A DNA stretch of 64,000 nt from Ramazzottius varieornatus. Its lineage: Eukaryota > Tardigrada > Eutardigrada > Parachela > Ramazzottiidae. The notes under the pieces were generated by a model. That model did not search any database, was not told the origin of the DNA, and worked only from the letters and a program-made list of their open reading frames with translations. Location: positions 564,824-628,823 of the forward strand of contig BDGG01000012.1 of NCBI GenBank assembly GCA_001949185.1. The letters are read 5' to 3'. Position numbers and translations under genes: made by a program. Below, one piece after another: positions 31,658 through 42,231 of this stretch (the stretch's first letter is position 1; every line of letters starts with the position of its first letter).

Positions 31658-34600
31658 ATGGACACCTTCACCACGCCGAACTCGGTCCGTGGGATCTCGG
31701 TGCCCTTCTATGATATGCAGAGTGTGCTGTGGAATAATATTAGCAGCACCCCGTCCAGCGCCTACGGGCGGGGCCAATTACCGCAGGAAATGCAGTTCAC
31801 CAGTGTGAATGTCATCGTGATTGTTATCTATTCTAATTTGGTTTGGATCTCCCTTCTGGGCAACATTACCGTCTTCAGCACTTTGATCAGAATGAAGAAA
31901 AAGACTCGAGTGCACATCCTTCTGCTTAACTTGTGCACTGCGGATATCATGGTCACAGTTGTCGAGATGCCTCTAAAGGTAGGCGATTGGTCAGCGCTAG
32001 CCACCATCCAGAATGAACCCGATGACCTTTTTGCTCACTTCAGTTTGAGGTTCTCAGTCGCGGCTCGCAAGAAAAAGTACCATTTACGACTTTGTGTGAG
32101 ACAGTGACAGCGAAGAACATGACTACTGGATGTCGGCAAAGGGTCTGAACAAGATCGTTTGCCCAAGTGGCAGCTAATAACATTCCCAATGTACGCGCCA
32201 CTTCGAATGACGGTCGTGTTCAATTCATTTGCCGACGGCCCAATTGTTTCGTCGTAACGCCACAGCGGTGTCAAGTCCCAGTTTCTCAGAAGCATTACTA
32301 TTTCTGGAAAACACGCTCTGGCCTAACATATTCGTGCGCATGGGGGAAGTAACCGACAGGGGAAGCCGAGGCTGCAAGGGGGCTCTTTTAAGCCGGAAAT
32401 TGTTCGAAATTCGAACTACAGTACATTAGTTTTGCGTAGGCCGCCAGCTGTGTTTGCCTACGATGGGATGATCCCGTAATTGGCCTGTCTGATCCTACCA
32501 TACATCGGTCTGATTAGCAGGCTTTTTGTCTATCACAGTATCTGGTTCCAGCCTCCAGGCGTAGGAATTCAAATTACCCTACTTGTGGGCTTGGTGTTTT
32601 TCTCTTGGTGGTTCAAGTAAAGCTGTTACGTTGGTTTGTTTGGCAGTAAAAGGATAGAGATCCTGCCAACAAAGGACACATGCATTTCTGACTCATTGCG
32701 GACTGTAAAGAGAAATATTGAATTAAATTCGATCATACATGTTATAAAGAACGCCTGACAGGCAGCTGGGCTAATTGCTCGTGAGAACCCCATTGAACCT
32801 TTTCAAAACTCTCATGCTCGACTATGTTCCGTTTTTTTTCTCAGTATGAGCTACTTCAATAGGCGCTCGTACAAAATACAACGTTGAACATATCAAGCTG
32901 GTCGTCGGTTTTTTAAGAGGGCAATTTTATTTTTGATCTAAAGTTCCGATACGTACGTCCTGCGCCAAACGTGAATTTCTCAGAGGTTACCTGGGTTTGT
33001 CACGGAAGGGAGATGGAGTCGAGGACAAGGAGTATTACTCTTATGATAAACGGTTGCTAAATTGACAATCTCTCCTCTCTACATTGCTCATTTTCGTTAT
33101 TCTTCAATGTCAGTCAGCATGCTCCGCATGAATTCCGATAAGTAATATTGGGAAAAGCTGTGCTCTATTCCGAGAACCTTTTGGGAAAACTTGAGAAATT
33201 CTCTGCTTGCAATTGGTCGTGAACTTGTTTTTGCTGTTACAGATTGCGTGGAAATGGACGGTGCAATGGACAGCCGGAAACTGGACATGCAAGCTGTTTT
33301 CCTGTTTACGGGTCTTCGGGCTGTACCTCAGTGCCCTCTTGCTCATTGCCATGAGTGTCGATCGGTTCTTGGCCATCTGGGACCCAATGTCTTCCGTCCA
33401 GAAAGCCGGCCAGCGAACTCGCATCATGATCCTACTCGCATGGCTCCTCGCCATTGCCTGTGCGGCTCCTCAGGTGGGTCCCCAGTCCTGTCTGGTCCGT
33501 TTCTGCATTTCCGATATAGTTCACGAGGGTCCACGAAAGTCAACAACGTCAGCGTTATATGTTTGTTCTAGGCTCTCATATTCCACGTTCTGCAACATCC
33601 AGAATACAACTGGTACCATCAGGTATGTGTATGTATGTCAGTTCTTCTAGACTTCGTTCAAGCGGATCGGATCGTCTGACTGAGTAAGACGATCGATAGT
33701 CTCACCTTGTCGGAATGTTTTAGTGCGTGACGTTTGGATCATTTGCGTCAAGGAACTCCGAAATGGCTTACGGCATAGGAGTAATGCTTCTGACGTATGG
33801 ATTACCTTTGCTGACGATCCTGATGTGCTACCTGGGAATATGGCTACGGGTAGTCGCCAGTACCATTCAACACAGTTCGTACCGCTGTCCACCAATTTCG
33901 TTGGTTCTCTTATGAGCGCTACAGTGGCGCCACAGATTCACGATGGTCTTCTGTTTCTAGGGCGGTCTCCCACCGACACATACGTGACGGACTCTTTTAG
34001 GAATGGCACGGAAAGTCTACGAAGATCCATGGTTTCTTTGAGGACCAGCAATACTGACCGACTCATCAAAGCGAAACATCGCACGTTAAAGATGACTGGT
34101 AAGAACTTCCTTGTTGCATCTACACGTGGATCTTTGTGCGCGTGATTTGTTGTCCGGAATTCAACGTTCGTTGTTTTTCTTTGTAGTTTTTATTGTCGGG
34201 ATATTCATCTTGTGTTGGTCGCCGTACCAGCTACTATCGATGTGGTACATTTTTGACAGGTAATTGTCTAATGAGTACTGTAATGCTACATAAACTTCGC
34301 GAAGTGACGTCCCAGTACGCGTAGAGTTTACGGTTAAGATGACGATACAGCACACGCTTAATGTGACGTCAGTTCGCGAAGTTCGTGAAGCCTTACAGTA
34401 TGTTTATCATCACCAATCAACACGTGGGAACTGGGCAAGAACATTCAAGGTCGTTATGTCGAGTGGCGCACCTTTCGAGCCAATAGCAATGAAAACGTGC
34501 GTCACTTGAGGTAAGAGTCTTGAACCTGCTGTTTGCCCAGCTCTCACTTCGCATAATTGTGTACCATACTGTATACCTAACTCATGGGTATTTTATGCAG

Positions 34601-34949
34601 GAACTCTGCGGCTCAACTGGATCATCTGGTCCAAGAGATCCTGTTTATTTTTGGAGTTTCTAGCAGCGTCCTGAATCCCTACGTGTACGGTTTGTACTCG
34701 ATGGGTATCTGGAGACACGTCAATCTTTTCATGCACATTCCCTGTCTTCGGAAGACCTTCATGGCTACCAACCCTGGTTTTCATGAGCGAGATACCTCTT
34801 TCTGTGGACGAACCGGCGACGCACCTCCCACACGATATCGCGGGCGTTATCGGACCACAAAATTCAGAGCTTCAATCTATTCCAACGCCAGTCTCAATAC
34901 CTGTACAAGTATTCGGAACTCTTTCAAACGATACCGCTCATCTCCCTGA
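31658..34949 (+). CDS. AKHR: GnRH/AKH-superfamily G-protein-coupled receptor
   Basis: Seven exons (31658-31978, 33243-33473, 33572-33622, 33724-33859, 33961-34098, 34187-34259, 34601-34949) give a full-length class A receptor of 432 residues. Visible are an N-glycosylation site (NNIS), TM1 with GNITVF, TM2 LNLCTADIMVTVVEMPLK, TM3 with RVFGLYLS and DRF in place of DRY, the disulphide Cys pair (NWTC, YHQC), TM5 ending YLGIWLRVV, ICL3 end DRLIKAKHRTLKMT, TM6 ILCWSPYQLLSMWYIFD and TM7 NPYVYGLYS. QCVTFGSF in ECL2, AK-RTLKMT and CW-PY----WY-FD are marks of GnRH and AKH receptors; corazonin and ACP receptors are the alternatives. Introns 1 and 6 carry repeat elements. Intron 4 was placed inside ICL3 because the frame shifts there. 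Confidence 0.88.
32130..32245. repeat. foldback element 9, full length, in GPCR intron 1
   Basis: Outer arms TGTCGGCAAAGGGTCTGAAC and GTTCAATTCATTTGCCGACG, inner blocks CCAAGTGGCAG and GTACGCGCCACTTCG, loop CTAATAACATTCC. Confidence 0.8.
34276..34400. mobile_element. 125-bp MITE with TACTGTA ends, in GPCR intron 6
   Basis: The left end TACTGTAATGCTACATAAAC and the right end, read inverted as TACTGTAAGGCTTCACGAAC, continue through TTCGCGAA and TGACGTC, about 36 bp of inverted repeat. TA at both ends is a likely target duplication. Confidence 0.75.
34423..34548. repeat. foldback element 10, full length, in GPCR intron 6
   Basis: Outer arms GTGGGAACTGGGCAAGAAC and GTTTGCCCAGCTCTCAC, stem GAGTGGCGCACC / CGTGCGTCACTTGAG, loop GAGCCAATAGCAATG. 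It begins 23 bases after the TACTGTA element. Confidence 0.8.
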
Positions 34950-35667
34950 ACCAATGCTTTACCATAACAACCTTAGTTTGGTGTTCTCGAACCGTAATTT
35001 TTACTGTTTTGCTTGGCTTCGAAGCTCTTCCACCAAAAGTGAGTCTGCTATCTCTGTGGAACTTCCTCCTTGAACTTCCTCCTTGTTGCTGTATGACGGG
35101 ATCCACGGTCCGCCGGAACAAGCTTTGATTCACCTCACCGAAGAAATATATCAAAGGACATGAAGGTTATCAATCACACAGCAAGACGAACAACAATTTA
35201 ATACACACTTTTATACAAATGGTGCGAACAGTTCGATAGCGCTTGTTGTGACGAACCCTGTTCCAGCTGATAGGCTTTCGTCGATAGAAGGACCATCAAC
35301 TGAGGCGAGCACGTGAGATGAAAAGCGAAGAACCAGGTGAGATTTGCCTATCATGCAACTATGGAGCTGACTATGTCAAAAGTCAAGTAGGTACAGCATT
35401 AGAACTTCGGTCTTTCATTTTGAAACTGACCGCGACGGATTGTGTCATTTCTTGTACAGTTTTTCCTCAAACGGACTTTTACGGTTGGCTCCTTCCATGG
35501 TACGTATATGATGAGCTTGACTTCACTGTGAATTTTGGGTGAAGTAATTCTAAACGGTCAGCATAAAGCCTTGTCCAGAAAATGATCATGCCTTTTGCAT
35601 CTTTTTGGTTTGCGTATAGTCCAGGAGACCCCCTCGGCGAACCGTTACTTAATCAACACTCCAAAGA
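34950..35667. other. intergenic
   Basis: Probable GPCR 3' region and promoter of the small secreted gene. No TATA box or gene is recognised. Confidence 0.45.
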
Positions 35668-35919
35668 ATGATGTCGCGCTCCATCGTCATCTTCCTGGGG
35701 CTCCTCCTTGTTACCGACGCCAGCGCCGGACCCCTTGCGGTGGCAGCTGCTCAAGCTGGCTGCGCCGCGGTACAAGTAGCTTGCTACGCCGGGGCCGGAG
35801 CGGTCTTTGGTACTGTCACAGCGGGTGTGGGTACTCCAGCCGCCATCTTGGCCTGCAATTCTGCTTTTGGAACGTGTATGGCCGCCGCCTACTGGGCCTT
35901 CTTCCTGCCAACTGTATGA
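35668..35919 (+). CDS. small secreted Ala/Gly/Cys-rich protein
   Basis: A single-exon frame of 83 residues. Residues 1-20 form a signal peptide (SIVIFLGLLLVTDASAG), with GPLA at the probable mature start. The mature part has Cys pairs set in an Ala/Gly-rich hydrophobic sequence: AQAGCAAVQVACYAGAGAVF, then GTVTAGVGTPAAILACNSAF and GTCMAAAYW. ACYA-AG--FGTVTAG-G-PAAI-ACN-A-GTCM-A is a pattern I recall from small secreted proteins in many invertebrates and fungi, which have no assigned function. The typical final Cys after GTCMA is replaced by AAYW here. ATG at 35671 is an alternative start, one codon on. Confidence 0.75.
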   Translation: MMSRSIVIFLGLLLVTDASAGPLAVAAAQAGCAAVQVACYAGAGAVFGTVTAGVGTPAAILACNSAFGTCMAAAYWAFFLPTV

Positions 35920-36667
35920 AGGAAACACGATTTACCAGGTCTTGGTTAGTTTCCTGCTCTTCGTCGTTCCTTTTAGGATGTACGAAGCCAAGAGTGCTTA
36001 TTATGTGAATGTTAGAATGTAAACCTCGAGCCGCCATCTCGAATCGATTCGCTTTTCTCTCACAAACTGAGTAACAGCATCGCAGGTTGTGACAATGAGT
36101 CCATCGTGAAATTCTGGGTTAAAATACCAAAACGGTCGCAGGTGTTGCTCCGGCATATTCGAAAGTGGTCACTTCGTCAGTCTTTGCTTATTTTCGCTTG
36201 ATCTTTAACGTGTGAAATCGGATCTGAACTACAGTAAGATCCCACAAGTGGGTCCCACATCCCGTTTCCATCTTGTGATGGGAAAAATAACGGGATGAAG
36301 TATTAAGACAAGTATGGCGCAGTGAAGAGAACAATGAACCGATCAATCAACGTTACACCTGAAGCGCTGCGGACAGCGGGCAGTACGGCCTGACAACCAA
36401 TCACAACACGCCTGCTAATAGCTTAAGGAGTTTACTGAACCCCGCCCACAGCGAGCCTAACTATAAATGAGCCTGATCTGGAGTGACGACAGCATTCCTT
36501 CTCCTCATTTCTTCGGATTGCGGTCTTTCCGCTTCGACCTTTGTTTCGACCTTTGCTTCGACCTTTGCTTCGACCTTCGCACACATCGATTGAAGATTTT
36601 ACTGACAGCTGCTCAAATCACGCTTAAAGTCATCTAGTACTTGGCGAAGCCACGTGAAACAAAGGTT
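35920..36667. other. intergenic with a TATA-like site and a 12-bp tandem repeat
   Basis: TATAAAT at 36462-36468 faces right. At about 36530-36583 the unit TTTCGACCTTTG (with GCTTCGACC variants) is repeated four to five times. No + gene follows before 40.5 kb. Otherwise nothing is seen. Confidence 0.4.
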
Positions 36668-39598
36668 TCAGTAGCGTCGAAAAGGAGGACTCGGTATGCT
36701 CCAGTCGGAGCTTGACGAAAGCGACCTGGTGCGGTCGCCCTTCCACGACTCTGAATCCTTTGCGCTGCTCAGCTCTTCCCACAGTTGTTCCCCCGGCTCA
36801 TTCTCCACAATATCCGTGCCGCATTTCATTTGCTGTTCCTCGAAGCTCTTGAGGATCACCTCTCTTGCAGGCCCACAATGGCCTTCGACCCCATCCTTCT
36901 TCCCTCCTCCATCCTCAGGTATCTTCTCGGCACCAGCTTTCGTCTTGTCGATGGCTTCTCGTAATTTCGCATTACTGTCTTTCATGGCACTGAACCTCGG
37001 TTCCAAAACCTTATTCAAAGCCTGTTGCTGACTGACCTGGTCTTGTAACAACTTCAACTTGGCTTCCTGCTTCAGTAACACATTCCAGACATTCTCGTCT
37101 ATCTTTCGAATCTCTTTCTGTTGCATGAAACCAATGATAATCTGCTGGAAGATGTTCTGCCTTCGACTGACATGGAAGCGTATTTCATCGTGTGCGTCTG
37201 CGACGAGCCTAATCTGTTTAGTGCCGGTGTTCTTCATGGCTTCTAGAGTTTCTTCCAGCAAGTCCAACCGTTTCGTTGGATCGCGTCTGAGCTTCATCAT
37301 TTCGGGACTCTGGTACGCGAGGTACTTGAAAGCTTCTCTTACGTCCATTTCATATTCTGGTTGAGGGTGATCGTCTTCAAAGACGTACAGACTGACCTCC
37401 TCTGTGAGGTAGGTGAGGTCTTCGTGAACCATGGCCAAGTCGGCTTGCTTCTTGACCGCTTCGCGCTTTGCTCGGTCGAAGTTGCGCATGGCTTCGTTGA
37501 AGATACGAACTGCGGTGTGAAAGTCGCGGTCGACCAGGTGCTCTTCTTGGCGAACTGCTTCGAGGTTCTCGTTGATGTGCAGGTGAGTCAGTTGGCTTTC
37601 GCGCAGCAAGGCGGCTCGTTGGTCGCACAGAGCGTTGAGAGCTTCGGACACCATAGTTATGTGACTGGGAACCTCCTCTTCGCCCTCATCCTGCCCCTTC
37701 TTCTTTTCTCTACAACGAACGTCGTTGTTCATCGTAACAAGCTTTATAGAAAAAGAAGAGTATCGAGAAGGCGAAATGGCGCGTTCGCAAACAAATTCGA
37801 CAAGGTCGTTCTTCCAAGTGGCGCACACTTCCAGTAAATAACACTGAGAACGTGCGCCACCCGCAAAAGCAATTGTCGGCGTTGTTATTCAAGTGGCGCA
37901 CTGGTCTGGTACAATTGGCTGACAGCGTGCGTCACTTATTAATCTGGTCGAGCCTGTTCGCATAGTCTCGAATACCTTTTCGGGCGAAGTTTCACAAGCT
38001 GTTTGTATCGATTCTCGGCTTCGGCTGCCTTGAGGTCGTAGTCTCTGATCTGAAAGTACCCATCCTGCATTTTCCGCTTCAGATCGTCCAGTACATCTTC
38101 CACCTTGTCGTTCTCTTCGTCCAGGGACTTTAACTCGACGCGGTAGCCCTCGGTCTGCTTGGCCATGTACTGCAGCATCTCGTCGCCCGCTTCCAAGTCC
38201 CACAACCTCAAGAACTCGTCATCGAAGTTATCAATGTCAACATATTCCAGCTTGAGGTTGTCCCATATCGCCACGTTCTTGGCATGCAAGACTTCGCTGG
38301 TCTCATCTTGTCTCTCTATCCTAGCGTGGTCAGTCCGCGTGGTCTTCAGGTCGCGGTAGTTGATGAGCATAGGGTCGACACCGAGAAGGGACAGGAAATC
38401 AGTGACGCCAGCCTCGTCATCGTCGTCTTCGTCGCTGGAAGACTCTTCGGGCTCTGGTTCGGCTTTCGGCTGTTGAAGAGGAACCACAGGGACCGGTGTG
38501 GATTCATGTTCAGGCTCAAGGTCTTGCCCCGTTTCGTCGACAGGCGTCGGTTCAGGTACGGAATCGGGTTCGCTACGTGATGAAGGGACTGGAAGGGCAG
38601 GTATCACGAACTTGCTCTATAGCCACAGTCAAAACTGATTTGGAGTTTTTCTTCCACTGATGGGAAAAGTTTGAATAATCTCAGTTCTTAGAAGGGTCGA
38701 TAGTCCGTTTAAGAAGAAATATTCGCGAAGGTACGAAATGGAATACTGTTGTTTGCAACATTACTGTCTAGCTTGACCAACCTGTTTGCTTTGTCGACCG
38801 AAAAAGGTAGATACTCGTTGGGAAAAGCTTCGTTTCGGTTGGGAAGGTGGCATTGATACTGTTGGCTTGGGTGCCGGGGGACTTGGTACTTGAATGACAG
38901 GAACATTTGCGATCGGAGAGATCTTCGCCACCAGCTCATTCGCTTTCTTCTCCGCATCTGCAACCGCTTTTTTCGGGTCTGTCGAAGTCCTGCTTTCTCC
39001 ACCTCCGCCTATGAAAACCAACAAAAACAAAATCGTGTTTCACATCTAATACGTTGATCTCTGCCTCTTCTTCAGTGGCATAACGCTATCGAACAGACCT
39101 TGTGGTGGTGGTACTATTGAAAGAGACGCGGCGGGAGTGGTAGGCGGAAGTATTGGTCCAACAGCTGGCTGCGCCTCTGGAAAATCCGAGTTCCAGGGTT
39201 AGCAGGACACTACAACAGAGGTCGTAGGGACCAAGGCCGATAAGTCAGAACATCATCAAGGTGTAGCAATAACAAACCTGGCAAACTGCCCCTTGCCAAG
39301 CTTATCTCTTCGCTCCTTCTTCTCAGCCGATCAACCTTCGATTGCCGTCGGAACCGCTTGCCACTTCCTTCTTCTTGCTCTGCAGGATAAAGACCTCTCA
39401 AGTTGGGTTTACAATAGCACATTTCGCTGAGATCATACCAGAATAGGGTGGTACGGGTTTGGTTTGCATGGTTCCACTAGGGCTTGTAATGGCCAGCTGT
39501 CCATATCGCACAGCTTTGTCGTCTGCCACTGAACTTCCGAGTGCAGATTTTCTTCCCGTCCCGGACACTTTCCGGCTGGGCCGCTGTTTTGGCGCCAT
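36668..39598 (-). CDS. coiled-coil protein of 747 residues, unknown family
   Basis: Six exons (39598-39439, 39379-39278, 39176-39099, 39008-38782, 38610-37976, 37709-36668) join in phase. The N-terminal 300 residues are disordered: basic (KRFRRQSKVDRLRRRSEE), then Pro-rich (PIANVPVIQVPSPPAPKP), then a strongly acidic run (EPEPEESSSDEDDDDEAG). From there to about residue 690 the protein is a series of charged helices (LKSLDEENDKVEDVLDDLKR, KLKLLQDQVSQQQALNKVLE) likely to form coiled coils. The tail is Ser-rich (RTRSLSSSSDWSIPSPPF). The architecture recalls ciliary or axonemal CCDC proteins, but I cannot assign an orthologue. The last exon stays open upstream into the neighbouring foldback element, giving a misleading longer frame starting MCATWKNDLV. 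Confidence 0.75.
37781..37962. repeat. foldback element 11, double hairpin, in coiled-coil gene intron 5
   Basis: Outer arms GCGTTCGCAAACAAATTCGA and GAGCCTGTTCGCATAG. Stems CAAGTGGCGCACA / CGTGCGCCACC and CAAGTGGCGCACT / CGTGCGTCACTTA. It fills most of the 266-bp intron and begins within about 15 bp of the donor. Confidence 0.8.
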
Positions 39599-40568
39599 GT
39601 TAGCAGTTCGTCAGCTATGAGGATAACAAAAAGCATATTGTGATCGATGTGCGCAGATATCAAAGAAGAGATATGTGGTTTAGTCATCCCAAGTACCCAC
39701 CAAACTGCATGCACTGCGCACCATGCGCATGTCCTGTGTGCATTTATTGCCTGGAGATCCGTGTCATTCGAACTCAAAGCTTTGAGATGAACTTTGAGAA
39801 CTTTCATATATAACTTTCGTGTTTTTCGTCAGCTGCAAAAGTTCATTTGCAAATCCACATCTTCAGATAACGTCCGTACGAACTAACGTTACCCGTACAC
39901 TCGTATTCTGAATTCCGAATAACTAAACCGACCATTGAACAATAAAACAGTTGCAATTCTGTGTCGAGACCCCTCTTGAGTCTGACGAGGAAAAAAATGC
40001 GTCATGGTAGTTTGATAGTCTGAAGGCTCTGCAGTGACTGGAAGGAAAAACTTTAGATGCGTAATGTCGTTCTGAGGAGATAATCAAGGCATTTTTGATA
40101 AATTTTTTCACCTCGCTGCTGTCGAAATGTAGGAGTACTAGGGGAACCCACCTGCAAGAAATATTCCGATTAAATTTTGAAACTGAAAATATTCAGGCTT
40201 TTCTGTTGCGAGTTGGGTCTGAAACGATATGGAAGAAAGAGAATGAATAGTAAGCTGCACTACAGCGAAGTGAAGTGAGCGCAAGAACTGCGTACCGGGT
40301 TCGCGATGATCATGTACTGAATTAATCTATATGACGGCCGCAGTGACGTCAGTACAATAATAACCGCTTTCCGCAGTGATGTCATCAGTGTTCATTTGTA
40401 TGGTCTCATCGGGAATATCTGGGGTACGTGGCAAAATTCGAAGTTCGAACACTGCATTTCATCTCTCTTGATTTCTGGACAAGAGAGGGATGTGTACGTA
40501 TCGCGCAGAGAAAAGACAAACCGTCGTGAGATTCGATTTGGATTTCAGAATCACCTGCGTTTGTACCG
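39599..40568. other. divergent promoter region
   Basis: The coiled-coil gene starts leftward and the two-TM gene rightward. CRE-like sites are listed separately. The 124-codon minus frame at 39433-39807 overlaps the first coiled-coil exon in another frame and is not called. Confidence 0.45.
40344..40384. promoter_or_regulatory. pair of CRE-like sites
   Basis: TGACGTCA at 40344-40351 and TGATGTCA at 40377-40384 each sit in a repeat of CCGCAGTGA, 33 bp apart, about 200 bp before the next start codon. CREB/ATF-type factors bind TGACGTCA; use here is not shown. Confidence 0.4.
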
Positions 40569-41129
40569 ATGATCATCAAGCTTCGAAAATGCCATGCCGA
40601 TGAGATGTGGAGGGTACTCTTTGGACTTTTAGTGTTTGCAGGGGTTATTGTCTGTGTGGTCTATTTCTCTCCTTTGATTCTGTGGAGTACGCTCTTGCAC
40701 ATGCTTGACGTTATCATTGGCAAAAGCGGCACTATGATCATCGTAGCATGTTGCGCAATGATTGCGCTCAGTTTCCTGATCGCTGTGGCTGCCAGTTGGC
40801 CCTTTCAACGAGCTCTTCGGGAAGAACGTTCCGATATTCCAAACGATAAGCTCAGGAGGATCATCTCAACTCCTGACGTTGAAACCCAAAGGAAATGGTC
40901 CGCCTTGCAAATGGAAGAGCAACCACCAGAAGAAGCAAGTCACGCGACTACTGCGATACACGAAGCCGAACCCGGAAGTGACTTGGAACCAGAAACTGCC
41001 AAGCAGTATTCGGTGGAGTGCCGTAGACTAGTTCGAGCGATGGTAAGGGACCAACTGGACGGAGACATCACGGATGGCGAAACGAGTGACGAAGAAGAAG
41101 CCATTTTCGTCGCAGCAAGTGCGCAGTGA
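40569..41129 (+). CDS. two-TM membrane protein, unknown
   Basis: A single-exon frame of 186 residues beginning MIIKLRKCHADEMW. Residues about 13-45 and 54-76 are strongly hydrophobic (VLFGLLVFAGVIVCVVYFSP, MIIVACCAMIALSFLIAVAA), predicting two membrane helices with both ends in the cytosol. The C-terminal 100 residues are acidic and polar (EEQPPEEASH, DGDITDGETSDEEEA). I do not recognise the family. Paired CRE-like sites lie upstream. Confidence 0.6.
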   Translation: MIIKLRKCHADEMWRVLFGLLVFAGVIVCVVYFSPLILWSTLLHMLDVIIGKSGTMIIVACCAMIALSFLIAVAASWPFQRALREERSDIPNDKLRRIISTPDVETQRKWSALQMEEQPPEEASHATTAIHEAEPGSDLEPETAKQYSVECRRLVRAMVRDQLDGDITDGETSDEEEAIFVAASAQ

Positions 41130-41305
41130 ACATCAGATCGTTCTTACTGCAAGACGTGCTTTGAAAACGATATCGTTAAGGCCAGCTTTACGGTACTCGG
41201 CGCGCACCGTATTGTAAAAGGCAACGAAGCGTCTCAGAAGCGGAATGCTTACGAGCGGAAGTTGTTCTTGGTCAAAAACCAAGACGCACGTACGAGCTCT
41301 AAACC

Positions 41306-41935
41306 TCAAGTGTTCATCGTAACGATGGAGGATTTTCCAAATATTTCCTGCTTTATATGAATAGAGCGGTTTATAGTCTGTTTTTGAGAGAAGCCTGGAA
41401 AGCGGATGCCATCTGAAAGTTTGATCTTACTACTGCAAACCCTTTGGGTGGAATGAGCTAGGACGTAACTGAGTATTCTCCGGTGAAGTCGCTTGATCGG
41501 TAAAGCCCAGTCCACCCGACCTGTGGGCCTCGATCGAAGCTATGACTTTACTGTGTGATCTCGATACGTAAGCAGGCCAGAGAACTTCAGGCGAGCTACG
41601 TGTTTGAGCGTACCTGAAACGTAACCGGGGCGCGGAACCACTTTTGGCTGAGACGGAATTTTCTTGGGTGGAGACTTTCTCTTACGGCTTTTCCTTCTCT
41701 TGTGCCACTTCTTGCCACCGCTTTCGCATTTAGCGTAAGCAGAAATGCAAAGTAATTTGTGATGTCGGACTCTGCTGTTGCACGATACTGGGAAAAACAA
41801 AGCTGGGTAAAGAAAACACTATGCTTTATAGTACATAACGAGGTACATCGATAACAGATTAAACTTACCTGTGCATATGAAGTAGACAGTCAGTGTCGTC
41901 GTGGTGGCACAAAATCTTCGAGAATCCGCGCCCAT
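41306..41935 (-). CDS. small basic protein, possible secreted peptide
   Basis: Three exons (41935-41869, 41787-41614, 41394-41306) join in phase to 109 residues. The N-terminus MGADSRRFCATTTTLTVYFI may be a signal or anchor, cleaved near SCNS. It is followed by a Cys-containing stretch (CISAYAKCESGG) and a highly basic run (KKWHKRRKSRKRKSPPKK) with several dibasic sites. It could be a peptide precursor or simply a small basic protein. No match to a named neuropeptide is evident. Confidence 0.45.
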
Positions 41936-42139
41936 AATAAAGCCATTAAGCTAAGCCTTTGTCAGGAAGCCGGTACACTGATAAAACGTGTGAATATATA
42001 TTGAGTATATCAAAATGCTTATTGAAGACCTCATGCTTACTTCTCGAGACGCTGCATGGCATTAGCTTGTCCTGTCACCTGTTTAGACAGACCAATATGC
42101 AGCTCAACAGGTAGTTGTGTTGGCAGTCCGCGACCTCGC

Positions 42140-42146
42140 TATAAAA
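42140..42146 (+). promoter_or_regulatory. TATA box of OATP gene A
   Basis: TATAAAA lies 92 bp before the start codon of gene A. Confidence 0.5.
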
Positions 42147-42231
42147 GACAAAGGTTGAGAAACGATTTGTTTTGGCAAAACTTCGGATCGATTACGGCAG
42201 CGGAAGCCAATCTAACAACCTTATCCTTTAT

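Noticed and set aside
33848-33873. 26-bp intron in the receptor ICL3
   Set aside because: Phase would fit, but it is far below any intron length seen here. The 101-bp intron at 33860-33960 has a better acceptor (GTTTCTAG) and also fits.
35595-36008. 137-codon plus frame overlapping the small secreted gene
   Set aside because: It is an off-frame shadow of the secreted protein, which has a clean signal peptide and Cys pattern.
37710-37828. N-terminal extension MCATWKNDLV of the coiled-coil exon as the true start
   Set aside because: It is repeat-derived, and an acceptor at 37710 with matching phase joins this exon to five upstream exons.
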